From positions 1 to 36,720 of the IMG/VR virus record IMGVR_UViG_3300049734_000427: 36,720 nt of DNA; one strand, given 5' to 3'. Positions 1 through 6,637 of the stretch are shown here, piece after piece; position 1 is the stretch's first letter; every line of letters begins with the position of its first letter. Position numbers and translations under genes: made by a program. The stretch comes from a virus. The notes beneath the pieces were generated by a model that saw only the letters and a list, made by a program, of their open reading frames with translations, was not told the DNA's origin and ran no database searches.

Positions 1-51
1 ACGCATCGTCCTTGCGCGTCACCCGCAAGCGGCCCCCGGAGGAAGGACCCG

Positions 52-189
52 TTAGGCCATTGCCGGCGCCAGGCGCCCCGTAGGCGCGTCCTGAGCGCCA
101 GGTAGGGTCGCGGCCGCGGACAAACCCAATCGATCGTAGGGCATCGTGGCGCGCGGCCGCGCATAAATCGCCCGAATCCAGGGGCTCAT
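52..189 (-). CDS. Possible 45-residue protein of unknown function
   Basis: This short reading frame is supported mainly by its start: its ATG overlaps the TGA of the preceding Cys-rich gene in an ATGA arrangement, the same coupling used throughout this genome. The product is basic and Ala/Pro-rich, with no recognisable motif, signal or membrane segment. The gene ends 51 bases from the window edge, and nothing can be assigned in those last bases, which may precede or begin the next gene. It could be a chance frame. Confidence 0.35.
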   Translation of the reverse strand: MSPWIRAIYARPRATMPYDRLGLSAAATLPGAQDAPTGRLAPAMA

Positions 190-398
190 TCGGGCGATTG
201 GACCGGCCATTTGCCTTCGGGACAGGGGCGAAACGTGAGCCAGGGATGGCGCCGGCCGCGCCATTGGAGACAACCAAGCTTCGGATGACAGCAACGTGCC
301 GGATCCCCCGGCTTCCACCATTCACAAGCCCGGCAGATCGCCTCCTTATCGAGCGGCCGGCGATCCGCGGCCGGCAGATCATCGGCGCCTCCAATCAT
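186..398 (-). CDS. Small Cys-rich, probably zinc-binding protein
   Basis: A 70-residue protein. Its N-terminal third is acidic. From about residue 21 it carries a dense cysteine/histidine pattern (CRAC, then CCHP and C, with tryptophans WW and QW around it, then a late CPEGKW). This spacing suggests one or two bound zinc ions; the metal is inferred. It starts inside the end of the HTH gene (20-base overlap) and its stop overlaps the next ATG, so it is translationally coupled in the short left-end operon. Its position beside a possible small terminase gene would fit a packaging or late-gene accessory role, but no function is known to me. Confidence 0.65.
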   Translation of the reverse strand: MIGGADDLPAADRRPLDKEAICRACEWWKPGDPARCCHPKLGCLQWRGRRHPWLTFRPCPEGKWPVQSPE

Positions 399-684
399 GA
401 GCGGAAAAACGGTTTCGAATCCCGAACCGATCCCGCACCTGGGCGGTAAAGACCGTGAGCGTGGAAGCGCGCATGCCCATGCGCCGCGCCAGGGCGCGCG
501 CGCTCAAGCCCCCCACCGCGTCCGGATTGACCACCCAGAGAAGCGCCACCGCGCGATTGCGAAACGTGCGGATCGGATGGCGCCGATCATTCGCCAGGGG
601 CTCACCCACCCACCGGAGCATTTCCCGGAGCGCACCAGCGGCGTCCTGGTAGCGATCGGCGTCGTAAGGGGGAGGAATCGTCAT
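379..684 (-). CDS. Helix-turn-helix protein, possible small terminase subunit
   Basis: A 101-residue basic protein. Residues about 58 to 92 read as a DNA-binding HTH (segment GGLSARALARRMGMRASTLT, with the typical Ala-Gly-turn spacing), followed by a short Arg-rich tail. The ATG overlaps the stop of the gpZ-like gene (ATGA). In lambda-like genomes the small terminase subunit is a small HTH protein encoded just before the large terminase, which precedes gpW and portal. Here gpW and portal sit at the opposite end of the window, so on a circular map this gene would be in that place. A transcription regulator is the alternative. The HTH is clear; the terminase role is inference. Confidence 0.6.
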   Translation of the reverse strand: MTIPPPYDADRYQDAAGALREMLRWVGEPLANDRRHPIRTFRNRAVALLWVVNPDAVGGLSARALARRMGMRASTLTVFTAQVRDRFGIRNRFSAHDWRRR

Positions 685-1307
685 TTCGCGGTGGCGAGAG
701 CCTTCCGCAGAGCCTTTCGGAATTCGCCAGGGAGAAGGTTTCGAGCCAAAAGCGATTCGATCATTCCGAAATGCAGGATGGGGTCGATATTGGCCTCATT
801 TTCAAAGGCGTACCAGAAGCGCAAGGGATAGCGCGCCTTCCCGACCCGGCTGAAAATGGCGCGCCCCCGTTTGACCTTGGCGACAAAAAAGCGTTTGCGA
901 CGAAGGAGCTTTGCAGGCTTGGAGCGGGAAGGAATGACCGCGCCGGCCTGCGGCCGCGCCGTCCCCATTTGAGGGATTGCCAGAGATCGGCCCCCGGCCG
1001 TTTTCGTTCCGCCTTCCTCCTGGAGATAAAGCCAATTGGCGCGCGATCCCAGGACGGCAAAGGGCTCCGGTTGGGATCGGCTCGCAAAGCGAATATTGAA
1101 GCCAAAGCGCGTACCAGGCTTCCACCAGGGCGCACCACGAGAGCGGAGCGTGAAAGCGTCCGGCAAAACTTTCCCGATCGTATTTTTTTGGAGGAGGAGC
1201 GCGGTCTCATTGACCGCGGTCGCGGCCGCGAAACGGATCTGGCGCGGCGCATTTTTGACGGTGGCTAAGGCACGATCGAGCCCCGTGACTTGGACGGAGA
1301 CGGCCAT
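681..1307 (-). CDS. Minor tail protein, lambda gpZ-like
   Basis: A 208-residue, very basic protein. The N-terminus has the helix typical of gpZ/HK97-gp10-like tail proteins (a GLDRAL motif, then an AAATAVNETA helix), and the C-terminus ends in a basic helix (EFRKALRKALATAK). The middle is beta-rich with basic loops. Lambda gpZ is 192 residues, so the length fits. In lambda, Z lies between FII and U; here the gene is far from FII and U and begins a separate transcription unit just left of a terminator. Assignment rests on overall pattern rather than a catalytic motif. An HK97 gp10-like tail-completion protein is the main alternative. Confidence 0.5.
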   Translation of the reverse strand: MAVSVQVTGLDRALATVKNAPRQIRFAAATAVNETALLLQKNTIGKVLPDAFTLRSRGAPWWKPGTRFGFNIRFASRSQPEPFAVLGSRANWLYLQEEGGTKTAGGRSLAIPQMGTARPQAGAVIPSRSKPAKLLRRKRFFVAKVKRGRAIFSRVGKARYPLRFWYAFENEANIDPILHFGMIESLLARNLLPGEFRKALRKALATAK

Positions 1308-1328
1308 CTAGCCCGGATGGCATAACAG

Positions 1329-1360
1329 AAAGGGCGCAAGCTTTCCAGCTTGCGCCTTTT
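1329..1360 (-). terminator. Bidirectional intrinsic terminator
   Basis: A perfect 10-bp inverted repeat (arms GGCGCAAGCT and AGCTTGCGCC, loop TTCC) is extended by A/T pairs. It is followed by TTTT on the plus strand and by CCCTTTCTGTT on the minus strand. It lies between the small early genes to the right and the gpZ-like gene to the left, so on the minus strand it should end early-region transcripts before the next operon. Confidence 0.8.
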
Positions 1361-1380
1361 GCAATGGGGAGGACCAGGGA

Positions 1381-1551
1381 TTAGATGAGAGCGGCCGGCA
1401 TTCTTTGGCCGCAATGAGGACAGCGGGGACTTCGCGGCCGGCCGCGCGGTTTTTGACCAGGCCGCACCTGGCCGTTCAAACGAGAGGAGCGCGCCTTGGC
1501 TTTGCTGCGGGACTGGCCCATTTCACGAGCCTTTTTCGATGTAAGAGTCAT
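1381..1551 (-). CDS. 56-residue basic protein with zinc-knuckle-like motif
   Basis: This small gene encodes a highly basic protein. It has a Lys/Arg/Ser-rich N-terminal half (KKAREMGQSRSKAKARSSRL), an AT-hook-like PRGRPR segment and a single CPHCG knuckle close to the C-terminus. Small phage and mobile-element proteins with a similar KAR.mG.SRS.AK..aaR.NG pattern are common and are thought to bind nucleic acid. It starts nine bases after the preceding gene and ends just before the terminator at 1329, so it would be the last gene of the early transcript. Function unknown; nucleic-acid binding is inferred from composition. Confidence 0.65.
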   Translation of the reverse strand: MTLTSKKAREMGQSRSKAKARSSRLNGQVRPGQKPRGRPRSPRCPHCGQRMPAALI

Positions 1552-1559
1552 GGAAGGAA

Positions 1560-1751
1560 TCAGGCCGGCGTTTCATTCATCATCCGGAGCGCCCATTTTT
1601 CGACGTCCTCTAAACAGGTTTCTTCTTCATCGGGGATCCGGAACCAGGCGCGGTAGAGATCATCCACCTCGCAGGAATTGAGCGTCCCACCATCCTGCTC
1701 CAGGTGAATTCTCAACCGGGAGAGGATCTCAGCGATTCTTAGGGTTTTCAT
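1560..1751 (-). CDS. Small acidic protein of unknown function
   Basis: A 63-residue acidic protein with a helical N-terminus (KTLRIAEILSRLRIHLEQDG) and a conserved-looking DDLYRAWFRIPDEEE segment. No domain is recognised. The ATG at 1751 was chosen; a TTG two codons upstream is possible. There is no clear Shine-Dalgarno sequence, and the stretch before it is AT-rich (AATAAAAATTG). It is followed closely by the zinc-knuckle gene. The strong acidic bias would be compatible with a DNA-mimic or regulator, but that is a guess. Confidence 0.6.
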   Translation of the reverse strand: MKTLRIAEILSRLRIHLEQDGGTLNSCEVDDLYRAWFRIPDEEETCLEDVEKWALRMMNETPA

Positions 1752-1818
1752 GGTCAATTTTTATTGGAGAAAAGAGGGCGGCCCCCCAGGGAAAGGGAGG
1801 CGCCCCCCGAATTGGATT

Positions 1819-2037
1819 TCAGAGCGACACCTGGCGATCCGGCCGGCCGGTCACCGAGAGCCAACCGGATTCTTTCCGGTAATTGGCGCAGAATTTCGAA
1901 TGGCCGAAGGTGGCCGCGCCGTGGCTTTCCACGCTGAACGCGTAGGCCTGGAATTCATCCTCCCAGGAGCCCGCGGAGACCTGGAAGCCAGCGGCGCGAA
2001 CGATTTCTTTTAGGGATTCGAGGATTGCGTTCTTCAT
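1819..2037 (-). CDS. Small protein of unknown function behind a palindromic element
   Basis: A 72-residue protein starting MKNAILESLKEIV, with an amphipathic N-terminal helix, several aromatics and no clear motif. Its leader is the interesting part: a 31-bp palindromic element (2059 to 2089) plus a shared downstream block recurs almost unchanged in front of the gene at 2151 to 2468. A conserved GTG directly before this ATG (2038 to 2040) may be the true start, because the same GTG is kept in the other copy. Function unknown. A terminator (2103 to 2129) lies upstream, so this gene probably has its own promoter within the repeat. Confidence 0.6.
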   Translation of the reverse strand: MKNAILESLKEIVRAAGFQVSAGSWEDEFQAYAFSVESHGAATFGHSKFCANYRKESGWLSVTGRPDRQVSL

Positions 2038-2058
2038 CACGGGAAAAAGATGCCCCAC

Positions 2059-2089
2059 CCGTTAGCTTTTGGCAAATTAAATCTAACGG
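2059..2089. promoter_or_regulatory. 31-bp palindromic control element, copy 1
   Basis: Inverted arms CCGTTAG and CTAACGG flank a 17-bp AT-rich centre containing TTTTGGCAAATTAAAT. Copy 2 at 2487 to 2517 matches at 30 of 31 positions. Similarity continues into the leader (TCACGGGA..AAGATGC) up to the start codon. The position immediately upstream of a gene suggests an operator overlapping a promoter. Confidence 0.65.
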
Positions 2090-2102
2090 ATATTTTGGGC
2101 AC

Positions 2103-2129
2103 AAAAAAACCCAGGCTTTGAAGCCTGGG
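2103..2129 (-). terminator. Intrinsic terminator after the gene at 2151
   Basis: A GC-rich hairpin (CCCAGGC, loop TTTGAA, GCCTGGG) is followed on the minus strand by seven T residues. On the plus strand it is followed by CTTTTT, so it could work both ways. It separates the two small genes that carry the duplicated palindromic leaders. Confidence 0.85.
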
Positions 2130-2150
2130 CTTTTTGGAAGGGATCGGCCG

Positions 2151-2468
2151 CTAGACCGACGCCAGGGAGATTGAGCGGTACCCGCACTCCCGGAGGAGGC
2201 GAACCGTCCGCGCGATGGCCGCGCCATCGCGGACCAGCCGGGCAGGCTCGGCGCCGCGGTCGTGACCATCGCCCGTCACCACCACGCGCGCCGGCCGGCA
2301 GAAGCCTTCGGCCGCATGGTAGCGCTGCCCATCCGCGCCGGATCCTTCGGCGATCTCCACCAGGAGACCGCGCTCGGGATCGTGGGCGATCACGCGCGCC
2401 ACCGTGTTGAAGTTGAGGACGAAGGAGCCGACAGGAAAGGAGCTCATAGAGGGTTGTTTGCCGTTCAC
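2151..2468 (-). CDS. Small protein of unknown function behind second palindromic element
   Basis: A protein of about 105 residues from the GTG at 2468, or 98 from the ATG at 2447 (MSSFPVGSF). The N-terminal half is beta-rich (FVLNFNTVARVIAHDPERG, then LLVEIAEGSG) and could be a small SH3- or OB-like barrel. The C-terminal half is helical with arginines. No family is recognised. It lies between the origin-like region and a terminator, and its leader is the second copy of the palindromic element. The GTG was preferred because the same GTG is preserved in the paralogous leader at 2038. A role in replication control or regulation would fit its place but is not shown. Confidence 0.6.
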   Translation of the reverse strand: MNGKQPSMSSFPVGSFVLNFNTVARVIAHDPERGLLVEIAEGSGADGQRYHAAEGFCRPARVVVTGDGHDRGAEPARLVRDGAAIARTVRLLRECGYRSISLASV

Positions 2469-2486
2469 GGGATCAAGATGCATGCG

Positions 2487-2517
2487 CCGTTAGCTTTTTG
2501 CAAATTAAATCTAACGG
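2487..2517. promoter_or_regulatory. 31-bp palindromic control element, copy 2
   Basis: It has the same CCGTTAG/CTAACGG arms as copy 1 and a single base difference in the centre (TTTGC in place of TTGGC). It sits 19 bases before the conserved GTG of the downstream gene. The repeat is too long and too well conserved for chance and implies one DNA-binding protein controlling both small genes. Confidence 0.65.
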
Positions 2518-2545
2518 AATTTTATCAGATTGGAGGAGCGGCCAG

Positions 2546-2576
2546 GGTGGCAAAATAGACCCCCTATTTTGCCACC
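2546..2576. repeat. Perfect 13-bp inverted repeat (hairpin or operator)
   Basis: Arms GGTGGCAAAATAG and CTATTTTGCCACC are exact complements with a 5-base loop ACCCC. There is no T-run on either side, so it is not a typical intrinsic terminator. It lies between the origin-like repeats and the palindromic element of the next gene. An operator, a replication hairpin or an RNA stabilising stem are all possible. Confidence 0.7.
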
Positions 2577-2580
2577 TAGC

Positions 2581-2810
2581 CCGGACAGACCGGACGCTTC
2601 TTTTTCAACTTATCCCCACAAACCCGGCCCCCAATTCCATCTAGAAAGGGATTGCCGGACGTTTTTCCATTAACTTTTAGAAGAAGCGTCCGGAGCGTCC
2701 GGGATTAAAAAAGAGGATCGAAAGGCCAATGATCCTCGGGAGATTTCCGGACGGGATACCCGTCCGGGATCCACTATAGAGCGTCCGGACCCGGGGACGG
2801 CCCGGACGGG
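2581..2810. other. Origin-like intergenic region with iterated CGTCCGG boxes
   Basis: No gene lies between 2469 and 2818. This part holds eight exact copies of a 7-mer. CGTCCGG occurs at 2687, 2696, 2761 and 2782; its complement CCGGACG occurs at 2590, 2655, 2747 and 2802. Two copies form a perfect 9-bp tandem (AGCGTCCGG twice, 2685 to 2702). Two form a perfect inverted repeat with a 3-base loop (2747 to 2767). TTATCCCCA at 2610 is one base from the E. coli DnaA box, and an AT-rich stretch lies at 2662 to 2685. It directly follows the SF3-type helicase gene. Iterons next to a replication gene are the usual layout of phage and plasmid origins; origin function is inferred. Confidence 0.6.
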
Positions 2811-2818
2811 GGAGGGGG

Positions 2819-4285
2819 CTAGCGAGAAAAGGCGCGGGCGCCGTCGTCATTGAGGCGGAGGCCATGCCATCCGCGGAGATTCTTATGGCCGTCGCGCTTT
2901 AAATCATTGGACCGCGCCTTGCCATGGTGCTGCAGGATGAGCTCGGGCGTGCGAATTTGAATGATCCGCTCCGATGGAGGCGTCCAGCCCATTGCAAGGC
3001 ACCATTCCAGGAAGGCCTCTAGGAATTCCTGGGACGTAAGGTCCTGGCCCGGTTCGGATTCGATCCGGGATTGGACGAATTTTTCCAGGGCTTCGGAGCG
3101 CATCACGAGCGCCTCAACGCGCGCGTATTGAGAGGGCGAGAGGACCAGGTCACCTTCGGATTGCAATTCCTTCCAGGCGCGCTTGTAGCCGGCGATCCAC
3201 CGATTGAGGATCCCGGCGCCTTCCCGGTCCAGGAGCTGCGGAACAAAATCGATAATCTTTCGGCGCCCCGCCTTGGGCGCCTTCCATTCATAAATGATGA
3301 GGCGCCGGCGCCAGGCATCCGCGTCGCCTTGGGAGCGGTAAACCAATTTGCAATTGGTTCCGATGAGGACGTTAAACGGCCCGCGCATGGGCTTGCGCTC
3401 ATTGGAATTTTTCGATTCCGGGGAAAAGAGATCATCGGAGACGAGCCCCTTAAGGGTATGGGCGCCTTCGGTGGAGAGAAAATCCCCCCCGACGTCGGAG
3501 GCCGTGAGGAGCGTTTTGCCGCGGAAAGCGGAGAGCTCAAAAGGCTTGTCCAGGTGGTTTGTCCGCAATTCCACCACGCGCGAGACGCCGACCATTTCCG
3601 TAACCAATTTCAGGAAGGAGGATTTGCCGGCGCCGGAGACCCCTTCCAGGAGCCCCAATCGGTGAGAAGGATTGATGCCGGCCAGGACCAGGCCCACTTG
3701 CCGGTGGAGAAGATCCACGTCCTCCGGTTCCAGGACGGAGGCCAGGAATTCCTCGTCATATCGGGGACAATCGGCGTGGCGATCATACCGGACCTGGACC
3801 CGGTCGCGGATCCGGAAACGGGGCGAAAAATTTTCGAACCAGACTTTCCCGGAGGCAAAAATAAGGACGCCATTTTGCACGGCCAGAATCCCCTTGGAAT
3901 TTTCGAAGGGATCCCGGACCTCGGCGATTCCTTCCAGAAAAAGGGCGATAGAGGAGAGGACGGCGACCTTCCCTTGGCGCGCCAGGCCGGGGATTGAATG
4001 GTCGCGGGCGATCCGCAGAAGGAGTGCGGCCAGGTGCTCCCGGAGGCGCTCGGCGGAAAGGCGCATATAGACCCCTTCCAGGGCGTCGAATTCGAAGAAG
4101 GCCTCCTGGGGGCAATGGATGACATGATTTTCCGCATGGTAGAGGCCGGCCCACCACCGTGGGTTGATGGAGACCACCACGCCGCGGTCGTCAACCGACC
4201 AGGGCCGGTCATAGAGGCGCTCCAGGCGTTCCAGGATTTCCGGGGAGGCGATTTCCGCGCCAGAAGATCCCTGGGCAATTTTCAT
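2819..4285 (-). CDS. SF3/D5-type replicative helicase (phage/plasmid primase-helicase family)
   Basis: A 488-residue protein. The C-terminal half carries an ATPase core of the P4/D5 superfamily 3 type. Walker A is EGVSGAGKSSF at about residue 205, followed by an FELSAFRGKTLLTASDVGG segment (Walker B/B' region) and LVSDDLFSPESKNSNERKPM with a sensor-like FNVLIGTNCKL. These features are typical of DUF5906/D5-N helicases that unwind phage origins. The N-terminal part (WWAGLYHAENHVIHCPQEAF) is a D5-like region without a visible primase centre, so primase activity is likely supplied by the next gene upstream. The ATG at 4285 overlaps the stop of the primase gene (ATGA). The origin-like repeats directly follow the gene. 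Confidence 0.85.
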   Translation of the reverse strand: MKIAQGSSGAEIASPEILERLERLYDRPWSVDDRGVVVSINPRWWAGLYHAENHVIHCPQEAFFEFDALEGVYMRLSAERLREHLAALLLRIARDHSIPGLARQGKVAVLSSIALFLEGIAEVRDPFENSKGILAVQNGVLIFASGKVWFENFSPRFRIRDRVQVRYDRHADCPRYDEEFLASVLEPEDVDLLHRQVGLVLAGINPSHRLGLLEGVSGAGKSSFLKLVTEMVGVSRVVELRTNHLDKPFELSAFRGKTLLTASDVGGDFLSTEGAHTLKGLVSDDLFSPESKNSNERKPMRGPFNVLIGTNCKLVYRSQGDADAWRRRLIIYEWKAPKAGRRKIIDFVPQLLDREGAGILNRWIAGYKRAWKELQSEGDLVLSPSQYARVEALVMRSEALEKFVQSRIESEPGQDLTSQEFLEAFLEWCLAMGWTPPSERIIQIRTPELILQHHGKARSNDLKRDGHKNLRGWHGLRLNDDGARAFSR

Positions 4286-5169
4286 GGGGACAGATAGAGG
4301 AGGCGCGGAATGGTCCCCAGATCCGGTCGGCGCCAGCCCGGGAGGCGCACGGGCTGGACCGCAGAGAATAAGGCCGGATCGCATCCCAGGGCCGGCAGAA
4401 GGAGACGCAAGTCGACCAGGTCCGTGGCGCACGGGAAATCGAACCACCCATGGAGCGAGCGGCCCCCGGAATGGACGATGGCGCGGAGCTTCAGGCCGGC
4501 TTTTGAAAGCCAGCGGAGAATTGCCCCCTGACTCGGGAGATCCAGGCCGTCCGATTCCACCACCAGGAAGCGCCGGGCGCGGACATACGATTGCGTGCGC
4601 CGGTATTCCCCGGGCTTGAAGGAGGACGTGCAAATCCGCGGACCCGGGGGGAGGCGATCCGCGGCGAGCCATTCCTCCGCGGTTCGGAAATGATCTCGGT
4701 GCCAGGGCCGGCCGGAATCGCATAAATGGCCGATCCAGACCGTATCCCGCGGGCGAAAGAGGCGCAGAAGGCCGGCCGATTGATCCGCGAGCGCCTTGGG
4801 GATGGGCGCCGGCGAATCGGCCGGCATATCCGCGGGATCCCAGGGATGGGCTAAGATCTGGGGGCAGAGCAATTCCACGTCCTCGATGAGCGAGACGCGC
4901 CGGCGCCGGCTGGCCGGCCGCTGCTCGACCCGGACCACGCCGGGTGCCCGATAATCGCCCACCGCGCGCTCGCCAGCGATGGCCCAGACAAGGCTACGGT
5001 GATGGCGGTCTCCCGGATGAGCGACGCAAGCAAAGGCGCCGGATGGAAAAACGCGAAGGTGCACGCCGCGCCCATCCCCCCCGGCTTGGTGACAGACCGG
5101 GCATTGAGCGGTAAAGCCCCCATCCGCGAGCGGTCGAACATGCGCCAGGCGATCCCGGGACAGGGGCAT
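4282..5169 (-). CDS. Zinc-finger primase-like protein
   Basis: A 295-residue protein. Residues about 17 to 55 form a CHC2-like zinc-binding motif (CPVCHQAGGDGRGVHL, then FACVAHPGDRHH). The C-terminal half has the segment FLVVESDGLDLPSQGAILRWL followed by AIVHSGGRSLHGWFDFP. That segment resembles the catalytic core of archaeo-eukaryotic-type (PrimPol) phage and plasmid primases, where an acidic ESD and a later SGG.SLH.W motif are conserved. It would make RNA or DNA primers for the partner helicase encoded directly downstream (ATGA overlap). It starts 16 bases after the Pif1-like gene. The match is by motif only, and the exact primase family is uncertain. Confidence 0.7.
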   Translation of the reverse strand: MPLSRDRLAHVRPLADGGFTAQCPVCHQAGGDGRGVHLRVFPSGAFACVAHPGDRHHRSLVWAIAGERAVGDYRAPGVVRVEQRPASRRRRVSLIEDVELLCPQILAHPWDPADMPADSPAPIPKALADQSAGLLRLFRPRDTVWIGHLCDSGRPWHRDHFRTAEEWLAADRLPPGPRICTSSFKPGEYRRTQSYVRARRFLVVESDGLDLPSQGAILRWLSKAGLKLRAIVHSGGRSLHGWFDFPCATDLVDLRLLLPALGCDPALFSAVQPVRLPGWRRPDLGTIPRLLYLSP

Positions 5170-5185
5170 TGATGGGCGCCAGGAA

Positions 5186-6637
5186 TTACAAAAGGGTGGG
5201 CTGCGGTTCGGCCTCAATTGCCCCAGGAGCGGCCGCTGGCGCCGGCATGCAAGATTGACCGGGGGGCGCTTTCAAAATGGCGCTACGGGGCGCCGGGCGC
5301 GCCGGATCGGACATTGGCCGGCAGGGCGAGAGGCGTTGGTAGAATTCAATGGCCTGGGGCGAAACAAAGGCGCCGGAAGGCCATTCTTTAAGCGAGAGGC
5401 CTTCCAAGGTCCGGACCCGCGAGAGCGCCACATACGTTTGACCCGGCTCCCGGGCGGAGCGGATATCGATATGGGCGCGATCGATCGTCATTCCCTGCGC
5501 CTTGTGGATCGTGAGAGCCCAGGCCAGGCGGAGCGGGAGTTGACGGAATTCCGGCCCCCCATGATCCGGCCGGAGATGGCTCCAGGAATAGGAATGGGGG
5601 CTGACCCGGACCAGGTGCCCCCCTTCAGACAATTGGAGGAGGACCGCGCCCGGATCGCCGTCCCCGGGGGCTGTAATTTCCACCACGGTCGCCAGAGCGC
5701 CATTGACCACGTAGAGCTCCAGGCCGTCCTCCAGGAGATACGTTTTATTGACCAGGTGCATCACGAGAGCGCCCACCTTCAGGACCAGGGTGGCCGGCGC
5801 CAAAATATTTTTGGCGAGCGTGGCGACGGCCTCCGGGGATCCGCGGGTTTCGGCCTCGAAAGTAACCGGAGGCGCCTCGATATCGGAAAGCATGAGTTGA
5901 CACCACTTATTGACAGCCAGGTTGTGCGTCAGGAGGCGCGGCGTATCGCGGGAAGGATTCTCCAGGACCCGGGCGCGCAAGACCAGGACCTGGGGCGCGG
6001 AGAGGAGGCCGACCCGGACGGCCGCAAGGGCTTTGATAAAGGCCTGGTCGGATTGCCGGCGGATCGTTTCCAGGAGGATCGTTTTGTCGATGCATTGCCA
6101 GGCCTCGGTTTTGAAAGCCCAATCGTAAGGCCGGCGAGGATCCTTCCGGACGGGGGAAAGCTGCAGGAAATCGCCGACGAAAATTATCTGACAGCCCCCG
6201 AAGGGGCGCTGGTCGGAGCGGAGGAGCCGGAACCAATGATCGAGAAAGGAGAGGATCCGGCCGGGGAGCATGGAAACCTCATCGATGAGGACGCATTGAG
6301 CATTGCGGACCCGAGACTCGGCGCGGCGCGCGGCCGCATAGGGGCGCGCCAGGAGCCGGGCGGAGCAATCTTCAAAATCCTCCCCATCATGAGGACCCAG
6401 GTCGATGCCGGCCCATGAATGAATCGTGGAGCCCCCCACCAGGATTGCGGCGACGCCCGTGGAGGCCGTGACCGCCAGGCGGAGACCGCGCTCCTTGCGT
6501 TCGCGAATGAAGATCCGGGTGAGATAGGATTTCCCGACCCCCCCGGCGCCCGTCAGGAATACGTTGGATCCACCATGAGCCCAGATCAGGAAGCGCTCCT
6601 CATCGGTCACGGTCATTTCTGGCAAGGGATCATTCAT
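5186..6637 (-). CDS. Pif1/RecD-like SF1 DNA helicase
   Basis: A 483-residue protein with clear superfamily 1B motifs. Walker A is GAGGVGKS near residue 31, motif Ia is TASTGVAAI with the Pif1-typical HSWAGI following, and Walker B is VLIDEVSML. A GDFLQLSPV motif III comes next. The C-terminal motif is LAWALTIHKAQGMTIDRAHID, then YVALSRVRTLEGLSL. These are the signature motifs of Pif1 and phage Dda-type 5'-3' helicases. The last ~50 residues are Pro/Ala-rich and low complexity. The gene overlaps the small zinc-binding gene by eight bases and is followed by the primase. It probably helps replication restart or removes bound proteins; its precise role here is unknown. Confidence 0.92.
   Translation of the reverse strand: MNDPLPEMTVTDEERFLIWAHGGSNVFLTGAGGVGKSYLTRIFIRERKERGLRLAVTASTGVAAILVGGSTIHSWAGIDLGPHDGEDFEDCSARLLARPYAAARRAESRVRNAQCVLIDEVSMLPGRILSFLDHWFRLLRSDQRPFGGCQIIFVGDFLQLSPVRKDPRRPYDWAFKTEAWQCIDKTILLETIRRQSDQAFIKALAAVRVGLLSAPQVLVLRARVLENPSRDTPRLLTHNLAVNKWCQLMLSDIEAPPVTFEAETRGSPEAVATLAKNILAPATLVLKVGALVMHLVNKTYLLEDGLELYVVNGALATVVEITAPGDGDPGAVLLQLSEGGHLVRVSPHSYSWSHLRPDHGGPEFRQLPLRLAWALTIHKAQGMTIDRAHIDIRSAREPGQTYVALSRVRTLEGLSLKEWPSGAFVSPQAIEFYQRLSPCRPMSDPARPAPRSAILKAPPGQSCMPAPAAAPGAIEAEPQPTLL

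Noticed and set aside
4286-4723. N-terminal extension of the SF3-type helicase to 4723
   Set aside because: It would overlap the whole C-terminal part of the primase in another frame; the ATG at 4285 has the ATGA coupling seen throughout.
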